From contig OY992536.1 in NCBI GenBank assembly GCA_963921195.1, positions 175,778,995 through 175,842,994 of the forward strand: a stretch of 64,000 bases of DNA, in the 5' to 3' direction. Shown here one piece after another: positions 49,871 to 61,239 of this stretch; the first letter of the stretch is position 1, and each line of letters starts with the position of its first letter. This DNA comes from Pegoplata infirma (Eukaryota > Arthropoda > Insecta > Diptera > Anthomyiidae). Both the position numbers and the translations under genes were made by a program. The notes under the pieces were generated by a model. The model did not search any database. It was not told where the DNA came from and saw nothing but the letters and a program-made list of their open reading frames with translations.

Positions 49871-50516
49871 ATACCTTTTAACTACAGTATTGGGGGCACA
49901 CTCACTTTGTCATTCCCCATAAAGAGAATCGTCGCCTAAAATGCAAAACAAAGTGACAACACTTTTTATACCCTCCAACTACAGTATGGGGGTATACTCA
50001 CTTTGTCATTCCGTGTGTAACGCATCGAAATATCGGTCGGGGACCCCATAAAGTATATATATTATTGATCAGTGATCGATTCTAAGACATTCTAGCGATG
50101 TCCGTCCGTCCGTCCGTCCGTCCGTCTGTCCGTCCGTCCGTCTGTAGTTAACACGATGCAGTCTAAAATAAAAGACCTAGGAACCTCAAGTTTGGCACAA
50201 ATATGTCTTATGTTCCTAGGCAGTTCGGAAATTGGCCAAATCAGACCAGGGGGAAAAAAGTTCCCCCTTGAAGAACTAAACCAACCTCTAAAAAATACAC
50301 GTTTTTACATGTTTTTTTTGTATTTTTGTTAAATAAATGAAACATTTGGTATATTTATCGCGATGGGAAGGTGCTCTCAACGTGTCCCACTAACCCTATC
50401 AACTCCCCCCCCCCAAAAAAAAAAAAGAAACGCCTCTGTCAATTTTTATTTTTTTTTTACATTTTGGAGGGTATAAAAGATTCGGCACAGCCGAATTTAA
50501 CACTCTCACTTGTTTT
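49871..50516 (+). mobile_element. Mini-me/DINE-1-like element, duplicated 5' end
   Basis: Two 5' starts follow each other: ATACCTTTTAACTACAGTATTG at 49871 and TATACCCTCCAACTACAG at 49966, both continuing CTCACTTTGTCATTCC. The second copy has GACCCCATAAAGTATATATA, GATC..GATCGATTCTAAGACATTCT, and GATG(TCCG)n (50098-50145). The 3' end has GGAGGGTATAAAAGATTCGG with its hairpin GATTCGGCACAGCCGAAT (50480-50497), then CTCACTTGTTTT. Non-coding. Confidence 0.75.
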
Positions 50517-50971
50517 AAAATCAAGTTATTGATTGTGCACAATTTTCTCAAAAACCAGATGTGATAAAAAAGTGTGGAGACCGGATTTTTGACCAGCAGA
50601 ACTAATGTAATCAAGTGCATAAGGTCGCGGCTCAGTCGCATTTTCGATGTTTAGTAATGTTATTAGAACATTGGCATCGTCAGAATCGCTTACTAAATCT
50701 ACTTCCTAATGAATTCTAAAAATACACTTTTTAAGTAGTTCAAAAATGCTCTTAAATAGTGATCTTAAAGATGTAATTAAACTTTACATACAAAAACTTA
50801 AACTATGACAACAGTATGAGTACTACTTTATATGTACTTAAAAAATGTAAAAAAACTACTTATTTTGCGCGACACCGCCATGTTAAATTCACTAGAGCAA
50901 AGTTAGAACTACTTTAGCAGCAGTTGAACTAGTTTTTATTAACATTTTAGTATGTTCTTTTTTTGCTGGGA

Positions 50972-51141
50972 TGTTATTCAATGAAATATTATTTTAAGAA
51001 TGACTTAAACATCCACAATTAAAAAAAACAAAGACTACATATGAGTCATTTTTTTAAATCGGTAGGGTAATCGTGATCCTTCTATTATCCGGTATTTAAC
51101 ATAACCGGTACGAAGTTCAGGCGGGCGAGCCGGAAATCATA
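50972..51141. other. Spacer, nothing recognised
   Basis: Short non-repetitive sequence with no ORF between the 48-51-kb nest and the shared GAAATCATATATTAC segment. Confidence 0.45.
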
Positions 51142-51194
51142 TATTACAAAAAAATATATGTATATGGATTTTTTTTTATTTTAAAAACATTCAG
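51142..51194. repeat. Segment shared with 62164; an empty site
   Basis: GAAATCATATATTACAAAAA through TGGATTTTTTTTTATTTTAA to ACATTCAGC matches 62164-62206 joined to 63561-63588. At the second locus a mini-me-like element lies inside the T-run. No duplication of flanking bases beyond T is seen. Confidence 0.8.
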
Positions 51195-51990
51195 CTTTAG
51201 CCTAGATAGAAAAATACTCAGATTCAGAGAAATTTTTTCTATAAAAAATAATTTTTTCTATAGAAAGATTCTAAGACATTTTTTCTATAGATTCTGAGAC
51301 ATTTTATCTATAGAAAATTTCACAGATTCTGAGACATTTGTTCTTTAGAAAAATTCTCAGATTCTGACACATTTTTTTCTATAGAAAAATTCTCAGATTC
51401 TTAGTCATTTTTTCTTTAGAAAAATTCTAAGATTCTGAGACATTTTTTCTATAGAAAAATTCTCAATTTCTGATACATTTTTCCTTTAGAAAAATTCTCA
51501 GATCCTGAGACATTTTTTCTATAGAAAAAGTCTCAGATTCTGAGACATTTTTTTTATACAAAAATTCTCAAATTCTGAGACATTTTTTGTATAGAAAAAT
51601 TCTGAAAATTTCAGATTCTGAAACACTTTTTCTATAGAAAAATTCTCAGATTTTGACACATTTTTTCTTTAGAAAAATTATCAGATCCTGAGACATTTTT
51701 TCTATAGAAAAATTCTTAGATTCTGAGAATTTTTCCGTAGAAAAACTCTAATTCTGGGACATTTTTTCTATAGAAAAATTCTCATATTCTGATACATATT
51801 CTGAATAGTGAGACATTTTGCTATAGAAGAATTTTCATATTCTGAGATTTTATATTTTTTAAAAGAAAAAATATCCAGAAACTGAGTATTTTCTGTAGAA
51901 AAGTCTCAGAATCTGAGAGTATTTCTATTGAAAAAATGTTTAATAACAGAAAATTTTTCAGATATTGAATCTGATCTTCATAAAATTCTG
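51195..51990. repeat. 35-bp minisatellite, array E
   Basis: About 22 units of ACATTTTTTCTATAGAAAAA plus TTCTCAGATTCTGAG. It has ATTC in the central dyad where arrays A and B have GAATC, and is therefore the reverse complement of array C. Confidence 0.9.
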
Positions 51991-52114
51991 AGACATTTTT
52001 CTTATTATCAACTTTTCTTTAAAATTTGTAAACATTCAAAAAATTTAAAAATTTAAATTAAATAAAAATAATAAACTTTTCGTAGTTTTTATTCAAATTT
52101 TAAATGGAAATGGT

Positions 52115-52365
52115 GTAAAAATGCTATTACTAATAAAAGGTAATACTACCTAATTATTTACGTAATATCACCTATTTATCAATGCTATTTTACCTAAAAA
52201 GCTAAGGTATATTTCTGTCAACCATAAGAAATTTTCGAACATAGGAATTACCTTAGCTTTTAAGTAACATTACCTTTAAACTTAGCAAATGCCCTGTTTG
52301 CCTGGCGCTAAGGTATTTTTATACTATAATTTTAGGTAATATTACCTCGATTTTTTTTTGTGTAG
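52115..52365. mobile_element. Small TIR element with GGTAATACTACC motifs
   Basis: The ends carry TAAAAGGTAATACTACCTAA and, inverted, TATTACCTAAAATTATAG, with outer GTGT/ACAC. The interior has CTAAGGTATATTTC and GAATTACCTTAG as another inverted pair. About 250 bp, non-coding. The following 52366-52780 is a non-coding block with repeated GGGTCTCAAGACCC/GGGTCC motifs. Confidence 0.55.
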
Positions 52366-52780
52366 CTCTACATATCTGTCGGGGTCTCAAGACCCTAATT
52401 TTAGATCTAAAATTTAAAATTACCGAGATTTTATATATTCACATATCTCGGTAAATACTGCCAACACGAGAAAATGGCTAACGTCATTTTTGTAGCTCTT
52501 GACTCGTGGAACACTTCCACAAAACACCCGAAAGCCCTCCGATTAATAGTTTTTGAGTTATCCATTTTTTAATATTCTCAAGACCCTATCAGACCCCTTA
52601 TTACCGTATCTCAAAAACAAAGCTAGGTAGAGCGAAACGGACACAAGTTTTGGGTCAAAATCTATGGGGACGCTTAAAGGACCCAACGGGGTCTCGAGTT
52701 AACAGGGGCTGGACCCATGGGGTCCGAACCCATGGGTCCAGGGTCTAGACCCAATCTAGTTCTAAATTTAAAAAAAAAAA

Positions 52781-55700
52781 CAAACTAAAAACACAAAATA
52801 AAATAGAAAAAATTCTCCGCTCATTCTCACATTTAACACCATATACATCCTGCACATACAAATTTACATTACACTAACTAGTGAAGAAAAAAAAAAAAAA
52901 AAAAAAAAACAACAACACCTCATATGTTTTTGCTGCATCTTTAAAAATAGAGCCATCAGTTTTTCAGGATCCCGGGATTCCCACAAAATTTACACGAAAG
53001 CTCCAAAATCATCACTTTTTATTTTGCAATGTCCAATCATAGGGCTTTTATGCTTCCTTGTCTGCATCATTGTTGTCGATAATAACCCCATCCTTATTTT
53101 TATTTGTTTTCACGTAGTGGCAGGTGCCTTTTTGTTCGTTTGTTGCTGGGTTGCTATATGATAAAGGTATAACACTGATCATAAAGTAACCAATACAGCA
53201 TCAAACCTACCTTTTGGCCACTTGCTTCTATCGTAAGGAATACTGACTTGAATTTTGAAACGTTTTAATGACTGGTAGATTTCGCATAGACTTCTGCAAT
53301 ATACGCGGACTGAGAGCGAACTTTTTTTTCTGTGTATGCTCACATTTGCTTCCATCGGCCGGATGTTTTCGCCTTGTGTGAGACCCAGGTACGTGGGGAT
53401 GCTGATCCGCAGGATTTCCATATTCCTGGGTATCACTTACTATCCCTTTTTGTCTTCCATAGGGGCCTTGCGGTATATGTACGTAATGATGTTGTGTACC
53501 AGTGCCTGACACATTTAGGCACGAATGATCCCGAATTTAATTCCTTGTGGGTTAAATTCGGAATCAGGGCACACACATTACATTTCGGGTTCCTGTATAG
53601 AAGCCCAAATGCGGGAAGGGTGTCATCCTTTAATGGTTTTGACGCTCTCTCCAATTCCATTTCGAGAATCCTGGAGAGTTGCCCGAATAGTGAAATTGTC
53701 GTGGCAGGTGATTTCAATGTTCACAACTCTTCCTGGATTCTCCATTCAAACCATTCGACTCCTGTTGGCGATTACGTTGAGTTATTCGCAGCGCATAACC
53801 ACCTGTCGCAATTAGTGAACGAACCAACGCGCTTAACGGGCATTGGGAATGAACACCAGAATACTCTTGACCTTTTTCTTACTTCACATCCAGATAAATA
53901 TGAAGTAAAAACATTAGCACCTCTTGGCAATTCGGATCATTGCACCATTTCCGCATCCTTCTCGTACTCCGATCTTCGTAACGTCTCGACAACAGCTAAG
54001 AGGCGTTCAGTTTTTATCTATGAGTAGGCTCGCTGGGTAGAACTCAACGACTTTTTCCGGCGTTTCAACTGGAAACTCTGTTTCCTCGACGGCAACGTCG
54101 ACGCCGCGGCGAAAATGGTCGAAAATGTAATTGTGCTTGGAATGAAGTCATTCATTCCATCGAAGCTCATTTCGGCTAAACCAAGAGATAAATGTTGGTT
54201 TAACCAGACTTGCAGGAATGCAGTCAGATCCAGGGAGGAAGCATTCAGAAATTGGCGTGATAATAAAAACGCTAATACTGATATGCTACGCAAACAGGCA
54301 AGATCTGAGTGTGCTAGAGTACTTAGTCGTGAAAAGCTTCACTACGAACAACGTCTTCGTGCTAAAGTTCTTTCGGCTCCTCGGGGCAGTAAGAGCTTTT
54401 GGTCGTTTGTTAAAAGAGTCAAGGAAAATGCTAGTTCTTCTATCCCCACTCTTTTAAAAGATGACCAAGTGTTCACAGAACCGGTTGATAAAGCTAACCT
54501 GTTGGCTGGCCTTTTTGCAAGAAATTCTTTCTTGCCGGAAAGCAATCAACCACTGCCCGAAATCGAAAGGGTATCTCATACTATGCCCAAGATATTTTTC
54601 CGAGCTCGTGTAGTTAAAAGGGTTCTTGCGGATCTTAACGTAAATAAGTCACCGGGACCGGATGGTATACCAGCACTGGTGCTGAAGCAGTGTGCTTCGA
54701 CGTTAGCACGTCCACTGGCTAACCTTTTTATCTTGTCCTTCCGTAAGGGAATCTTTCCATCATGTTGGAAGGTTGCCAATGTGCAGCCAATCCCTAAAAA
54801 GGGTGCGGCTAATAACCCTGATAATTACCGCCCAATCGCAATATGCTCAGCGCTCTCGAAGGTAATGGAGAGTATGGTAAATTGCCATCTTGTTAGGTAT
54901 CTGGAGGCTAACTTACTTTTAAACGATCGACAGTATGGTTTTCGGAGAACTCGTTCTACTGGGGATCTGTTGGCGTTCCTTTCCGAACGATGGAGTCGTT
55001 CGATCCACCATTTTGGTGAGAGTAAGGTGGTTGCTCTGGATATTTCCAAGGCTTTTGATTGTGTGTGGCACGGTGCGCTCATATCCAAGCTTAATGCCTT
55101 TGGTGTCGGTAATGAATTCTCTCGATTTATTTCGAGTTTCCTCAGGGATCGTTCTATACGTGTTGTTATAGATGGGTTCTCATCTGATGAGTTTCGGCTT
55201 CAATCAGGGGTACCGCAAGGTTCTGTTCTTTCTCCTACCCTTTTTCTTATTTTTCTTAACGACCTTCTAAGTCAAACTTCAAATCCTATCTACTCTTTTG
55301 CAGATGACAGCAACATTTGTGATTCATTTTCGTTTGATCGTAGGCCAAGCCTTGTTGAGGTTGAGGGCAAAAGGCAGATTATGAATGACACACTAAATCA
55401 AGACCTGTCGACAATCTCTGAGTGGGGTCTTGCGAATAGGGTCAAATTTAATGCACGCAAGACACAATGTTGTATGTTGACCCACAGGAATGTGGAATCA
55501 ACAGTGTCATCTGTACATATGGGTGGAATAAGTATCGAGGAATCTGACACTCTTGATGTTCTGGGCATGAAAATTCAGTGTGATGTCCGTTGGAATAAGC
55601 ACGTTTTTCAAGTGTCGAAAGAAGCATTCAAGTGTCTCGGTTTTTTAAACCGGTGTAAGAAGTACTTCACCTCATCAGATCTCCTCACTATTTATACCAC

Positions 55701-56242
55701 CTACATCCGACCGAAGATGGAATACAACTCCCATATATGGGCAGGGGCTTCAAAGTCTATTTTGGAGCTCTTGGACCGTGTGCAAAGGAGGGCGTTGATG
55801 CTAATCAATGACAATAGTGTGTCCAACTCTATTGACTCATTGGAGCATCGTCGGAATGTGGGTTGTGTGACTCTGTTCTATCGATATTACCATGGAAAGT
55901 GTTCTGCTGAGATAAGTGAACTTATCCCTAGAGCCCGAGTTTTTGTTCGCAATACTCGGTTGTCTAGTAGATCACATCCGTTTGTTGTCGATTGTCCAGT
56001 GGATCGCACAGCGCATTACAGAGAAGGTTCGTTCATCAGTCGAACTAGCCGTATGTGGAATAATCTTCCCGCAGAGGTCTTCCCAGTTTCTTTCAATGTA
56101 GATAAATTCAAGTCAAATATCCACAAACACTACTCCCTCTTTCCTCCTCCTCATAACCTATTTTCCTGATATCAACACAATGCACTGCATTAATAGGGGC
56201 ATCCCCTGAGTGTTGGTTCAACGTAAAAAAAAAAAAAAAAAA
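52781..56242 (+). mobile_element. Jockey/CR1-like LINE with poly(A) tail
   Basis: A non-LTR retrotransposon: 5' leader (start uncertain, somewhere after 52780), ORF2 (53268-56169), a 55-bp 3' UTR and an 18-A tail (56225-56242). No ORF1 is present, so the copy may be 5'-truncated, or the family may lack it. GC content is clearly higher than the surroundings. I could not find a target duplication. Confidence 0.9.
53268..56169 (+). pseudogene. LINE ORF2: APE endonuclease and reverse transcriptase, two lesions
   Basis: The ORF begins ATG at 53268 (MTGRFRIDFCNIRGLRANF), shifts frame in an 8-T run (53322-53329), continues to a TAG at 54025-54027, and after that is open in the same frame to 56169; full length would be about 967 codons. 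Endonuclease motifs: NIRGLR, LCETQ (catalytic Glu), GLAVYVRND, VVAGDFNVH, GNSDH. Reverse transcriptase: NKSPGPDGIP, NYRPIAICS, ALDISKAFDCVWH, SGVPQGSVLSPTLF, YSFADDSN (catalytic Asp pair). A long C-terminal region (IYTTYIRPKMEYNSHIWAG) follows. It nicks DNA and copies element RNA at the nick. The two lesions probably inactivate it, though either could be an assembly error. Confidence 0.93.
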
Positions 56243-56551
56243 TTTAGGAAATTTCATGAACAATTTTTAAAGAAATTGTTTCCTAAATTTTAGCAAAGTA
56301 TTTTTTTCAATGTACTTCGTTTTGAACTACTCCAAATTTTTGCAGGGTAAAATAACACAGGTTGACAAAATTCGAACTTTTTCAATTTGCATGACCTTTG
56401 ACAACTGATTTATATGGATTTTAGTGTGCTGATTCCGAATCTGTTATCCAATTGTTTCCATCAGCTCGCGTTCGCGAGCAAATCGCTGTTAAAGAGTCTA
56501 AAAAGTGCGTTTTTTTTACCAATTTTGCTTGGCTATAATTTCCAAAAATAA
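56243..56551. other. Spacer between LINE and palindrome
   Basis: AT-rich, with one hairpin (TTTAGGAAATTTC against GAAATTGTTTCCTAAA, 56244-56292). No gene. CTCGCGTTCGCGAG at 56465 is a short perfect palindrome. Confidence 0.5.
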
Positions 56552-56807
56552 CACTGTGCAACAAGAAAAATGAGCCTCAATGGCTTCAACGCCACATGAA
56601 AGTAGACCATCAAGTGAACAAAATCACCAAAGGGTTTTGCAAAGTCAGTTCGGATTTCTTTTTTATAGCCCACTGAAGTTTTTATATTTTTATCAAAGGC
56701 GTTTGGAAAACGTCAAAAATACTGTAATAAGAACACATCTGAGCTTCAAAATATGATTTGATGTCTGCAGTGAAATTTTATGGCGGTTCTTTTCTTAGAA
56801 CATTTTA

Positions 56808-56898
56808 ACCCTCTAACTGCCATTTTAAGGGGTCATTTTAGTCCTTTTTCAAAAACTAAACACAGAAGTCTAATAAAACGTCCATCTAGAGGGTTAAA
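56808..56898. repeat. TTAA-bounded mini-palindrome 1
   Basis: TTAACCCTCTAACTGCC at the left, inverted TTAACCCTCTAGATGGACG at the right: about 90 bp with AGGGGTCATTTTAGTCC inside. TTAA plus a CCCT terminus is the piggyBac-type configuration. Confidence 0.65.
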
Positions 56899-57139
56899 AT
56901 GTTCTACAAATATTTTCCTCATAAAATTTCACTAGGGGTTGTCAAATAGTAAAAGTTTGTGCGACATGCGCAAAGTGCTTAAAAAGGGTCAAGTATAAAT
57001 AATCAATGTTTGTTATTTTTTTTACCAAAGCAGTGTTAAAAAATATCGACAAAAAACAGTGCGAATATACTTTTGAGCTAAAAATGATGTTCTGATGTGT
57101 GTTATAAAATTTTATGATGATTCTTTTCTTTGACCAAAT

Positions 57140-57229
57140 TAACCCTCTAGCTCCCGTTTTAAAGGGTCATTTTTGTCCTTTTTTAAAAGAAATACAAAAA
57201 AGTCTTTAAAAAAGGCAGTTAGAGGGTTA
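57140..57229. repeat. TTAA-bounded mini-palindrome 2
   Basis: TTAACCCTCTAGCTCCCG at the left, inverted TTAACCCTCTAACTGCC at the right. Confidence 0.65.
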
Positions 57230-58792
57230 AAATGTTTTACAAATATTTTCTGCATCAAATTTTACTAGGGAACATCTAAGAAAGAAAGTTCTCCCAGCAT
57301 ATAGATAATGCTTAAAAATTTTAAAGTGTTCAAATTTTTTTTTATATATTTTTTTGGGCCGAAATATAAAAAAAACAAGTAACAAAGTTAAATTCGACTT
57401 TGTCGAATGTATTAATACCCTCCACGATGTAAAAACTTTATTTGCAAAAAAAAAACAAAAAAAAATTAAAAAAAAAACCGCGAAAAAATTTTTTTGATAA
57501 AAAAAAATCGACGAAAATGTTTTTTTTTTTTTATATGTCTGTACTTGTTTAAATACCATTCGGTGATCAATTCTGTTCACATGTGTCGACCAGCAGCCGA
57601 ATTTTTATTTAAAATATATTTTTATATTTTCGTTCATAACTTTTGAACCGCTGAACCGATTTCGCTCAAATGCAATACCACCCTACTTAGGGCAAGAACA
57701 AATAAATATGCTAAGTCTTAGTTATATCTGTTTATACTTTGGCCGTCACAGCCATTTCCACAGACGGACAGGCATCGCTAGAATGTCTTAAAATCGATCA
57801 CTGATCAATTATATATATGGGGGTTTTCGTGTCAACTGACACTTTTGATCCCGATCTACTATCCTATTGGATAGCAGTGCAGACACAATTTTTCAACGAG
57901 ATCTGTCAAGGACTCTCTGAGTTGGAGGGGTCGAAATTTGACATTTTGGCCAAGAAGTGTTTATTCTCATCCATATTATTATTTTTAGCAAAATGTGTCC
58001 CAAACAGTTTAGAGAGCTTTTTCTTCAATCTTGCGAAAAAAAAATTATAAAAAAATAAAAAAAAAATAGTTTGATTTTTTTTTTTTTTAATCCAAAACTT
58101 GTTTGACTTTTTTGTCAAATCGGGCCCTTTTTTTGACTCAAAAGAAAGCTTAGATGTTTTCCCCACCTAATTCTTCTTCGCCTCAAATATATTTTTGCTC
58201 CACCAACAAATTTCCGCTAGAACGGCATCACGCGACTTTTTCCTAAGATATCTGATATGGTGATCACGGCCAAAGTATTCCAATACCAAAACAAACTAAG
58301 CAGTTAGGTATTGCATTTGAGCGAAATCGGTTCAGCGGTTTAAAAGTTATGAACAAAAATGTAAGAACACCTCGAAAATTGTGCTACATTCAACATAACC
58401 TAAAAACACAAAATGCTTTCATTCGGCTGCTGCTTAACACATGTGAACAGAATTGATCACCGAATGGTATTTAAGCAAGTACAAACATATTTTTTTACAA
58501 AAAAAAAAATATTTTCGTCAAATATTTTTTTTACCAAAGAATTTTTTTGGTCGATTTTTTTTTTAAATGTTTGTTTTGTTTTTTCTGCAAATAAACTTTT
58601 TTACATTGTGGAGGGTATCAATACATTCGACAAAGTCGAATTTAACATTTTTATTTGTATTTTTTTTTTTTCGGCCCAAAAAATAAAATTTAATACTTTA
58701 AAATTTTTAAGCATTTTCTATATGATGGGCGAACTTTCTGTCTTAGTCGTGCCCTACTAAAATTTGATGCAGAAAATATTTGTAAATTATTT

Positions 58793-58883
58793 TAACCCTC
58801 TAACTGCCTTTTTTATAGACTTTTTTGTATTTCTTTTAAAAAAGGACAAAAATGACCCTTAAAAACGGGAGCTAGAGGGTTAA
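58793..58883. repeat. TTAA-bounded mini-palindrome 3
   Basis: Right-arm counterpart of mini-palindrome 2: TTAACCCTCTAACTGCC to GGGAGCTAGAGGGTTAA. Confidence 0.65.
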
Positions 58884-59126
58884 TTTGGTCAAAGAAAAGA
58901 ATCATCATAAAATTTTATAAAACACATCAGAACATAATTTTTAGCTCAAAAGTATATTTGCACTGTTTTTTGTCGATATTTTTTAACACTGCTTTGGTAA
59001 AAAAAAATAACAAACATTGGTTATTTATACTTGACCCTTTTTAAGCACTTTGCGCATGTCGCACAAACTTTTACCATTTGGCAACCCCTAGTGAAATTTT
59101 ATGAGGAAAATATTTGTAGAACATTT

Positions 59127-59218
59127 TAACCCTCTAACTGGACGTTTTATTAGACTTCTGTGTTTAGTTTTTGAAAAAGGACTAAAATGACCCCTTAAAA
59201 TGGCAGCTAGAGGGTTAA
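59127..59218. repeat. TTAA-bounded mini-palindrome 4
   Basis: Right-arm counterpart of mini-palindrome 1: TTAACCCTCTAACTGGACG to GGCAGCTAGAGGGTTAA. Confidence 0.65.
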
Positions 59219-59483
59219 AATGTTCTAAGAAAAGAACCGCCATAAAATTTCACTAAAGACATCAAAACATATTTTGAAGCTCAGATGTGTTCTTATTATA
59301 GTATTTTTGACGTTTTCCAAACGCCTTTGATAAAAATATAAAAACTTCAGTGGGCTATAAAAAAGAAATCCGAACTGACTTTGCAAAACCCTTTGGTGAT
59401 TTTGTTCACTTGATGGTCTACTTTCATGTGGCGTTGAAGCCATTGAGGCTCAATGCGATGACCCAAAATTTGTTGCACAGTGT

Positions 59484-60098
59484 AATTTTAGTGCCTCAGT
59501 TTTAAACACGAATTAAACTGTATTGGACGCCAGGATTTTAAAACTGGTATTCGTTTTTTTCTGACAGCTTTAGTTTTCGAGTTATTAAAAAGGGCATAAA
59601 TATTCAGACGAAATTAAAGAGGTCATAAATTTAAAAATTTTATTTTAGCGATATCTCAAAAACTAAAACTGACTTAACAAAAATAACAGCATGGAATCAG
59701 CATATCCAACATACCTAAAATCGTCATTCACTTTTTTGATGTAAGAATAGTGTTGGTAAATATAGACTCACAAACATGCCAAAAATAACCTACTTTCAAA
59801 GTTTCCTTAGTCTATATCTCGAAAACTAGAGCTGACCCAAAAAAACGGCAGCCAGACTTGAAATCAGCGTACCCCTATTACCCAAAATTAGCTATCAGAA
59901 CCCGGGCAAAAAAAAGTGTTGCCCTGTGTAATTTTTGATGACTTTTTTTTCAAACCGCAAAAAATTTTTGCCTTATTGTGTCTAAAAAAAATTTTTTGTG
60001 GAACATTTCAAAACATCATGTTTTTTGGCCCCTAAAAGTATGTTTTATGTATATTTAAAATCATTTTATCGCATTTATTAAATGACTGTTGTAATGAC
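59484..60098. other. Stretch without recognisable feature
   Basis: No ORF with similarity. CTGACAGCTTTAGTTTTCGAGT and similar GAAAACTAGAGCTGACCC phrases recur loosely, so it may be decayed repeat sequence. Confidence 0.5.
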
Positions 60099-60099
60099 C

Positions 60100-61068
60100 G
60101 CACTGATAGAAAAACGCTTCCTATCACTAATGAATGGAATTCATTAACGTTGGTTCATTGCAACAATGAAATTTTTTATATACTGAATGAAATTTCATAC
60201 ATATTGTGCAAGATATTCATTTATTTTGATTCATTAGATTTCGTAGTTTCATTAAAAAAATTCATTAAGTTTTGTTTACAAAATTTTCTGTTTTTTGACA
60301 CTTGTCGTGTCGCGTCTGTTTAGTCTGTTAGTTTAAGATTTTTTTACGAAATTTAAAATGAAATGTTGTTGATTAATTATAAGTATTTATTAAACTCACG
60401 TTGTTTTAAATTATTTCGGGATTTTACTTATGTATTAAAAGTAAACGTTATAGTAAAATTTGGTGTACGAAAACTGAGTGAAATCTATAGATAAAATAAA
60501 AAAATATGTGAAAGTGATTTTTTAACTTTGTTATTTTGTGATTTTTTCAGATTTTTTTACGAAATTTAAAATAAAAACTAAATTATTAACTAATTTTGTG
60601 ATGTTTTATATTAGTTCGTGATTTTAATTATGTATGTATTACATGTATTACAAGTTAAGGTTGGAGTAAAATTTTGTGCGAGAAAACTAAGTGAAAACAT
60701 TTTTTTTTTATTATTTTTAATTCTATAAAAAGATCTTTACAATTTCATACATATATTTCATTTTAAAAATAAAAGTAACATTTATTCAATAAAAGTATTT
60801 CATTTCAAAAATAAAAAGTAGAATTTATTCAATTAAAGGTTTTCATAAGAATTAAATACTTTTTTCATTAAAGTAATGCAACATTTTCATAAAATACAAT
60901 TTATATTTTGTATGAACAATTTTCATTAATTTAATGAAACTTGTTCTTTCAATTACATTTAATGCTACCCATTTCATTAATTCAATGAAACCCTACATAG
61001 GTTCCTTTTTTACGTAATTTTTCATAACATTAATGTAGATTTTCATTATTGTCATGTACAAATTTCTA
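60100..61068. mobile_element. TIR element with GCACTGATAGAAA ends
   Basis: GCACTGATAGAAAAACG at the left and, inverted, GCACTGATAGAAATTTG at the right. The subterminal parts are rich in ATTCATTAA/TTAATGAAA motifs. A unit ATTTTTTTACGAAATTTAAA occurs twice inside (60340 and 60550). The flanks GTAATGACC and GTAATAGTG are partly alike. Non-coding. Confidence 0.65.
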
Positions 61069-61239
61069 TCAGTGCGTAATAGTGTCCAAGTTAAGTATTT
61101 TTTGTTTTGTTACGATGGCTTTAATCGTGAGCGCTCGTACATCTAGCTATCATTAAAATATTAGACTAATTCAGTATTCTTTCTAAAATTGGTGTTTTGC
61201 TAACGTTTGTTGTCCCGCTTTAAACGCTTTGCCAACGTA

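Larger units (their letters stand above)
48057..50971. mobile_element. TIR element with TCCCAGCAAAAA ends, host of two insertions
   Basis: TCCCAGCAAAAAAAAA at 48057 is inverted as TTTTTTTGCTGGGA at 50971; AAAGTAG.TTTAA and AACTAC motifs are shared near both ends. It resembles the 28443-29169 MITE (CCCAGCAAAA). Its interior holds the elements at 48345-49789 and 49871-50516. Confidence 0.65.
56552..59483. mobile_element. 2.9-kb palindromic element
   Basis: The arms (about 56552-57748 and 58262-59483) are reverse complements at roughly 95-97% by eye, for example CAATGGCTTCAACGCCACAT at 56579 inverted at 59431. The ends are CACTGTGCAAC and its complement. Each arm holds two ~90-bp TTAA-bounded mini-palindromes and one end of a mini-me-like element (hairpin TTCGACTTTGTCGAA followed by the CCCTCC end, 57372-57420 and 58609-58657). 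The spacer has a mini-me core (GACGGACAGGCATCGCTAG and GATCACTGATC). The same 58-72-codon frame occurs in both arms only because they are copies. It may be a foldback transposon or an inverted duplication of one. Confidence 0.85.

Noticed and set aside
53179..53717. Several antisense frames in the LINE
   Set aside because: They are complements of the higher-GC ORF2 sequence, where stops are rarer by composition.
56581..59443. The same 58-72-codon frame (starting MASTPHESRP) in both palindrome arms
   Set aside because: The similarity comes from arm duplication, not from selection. No family recognised; too short to call a gene.
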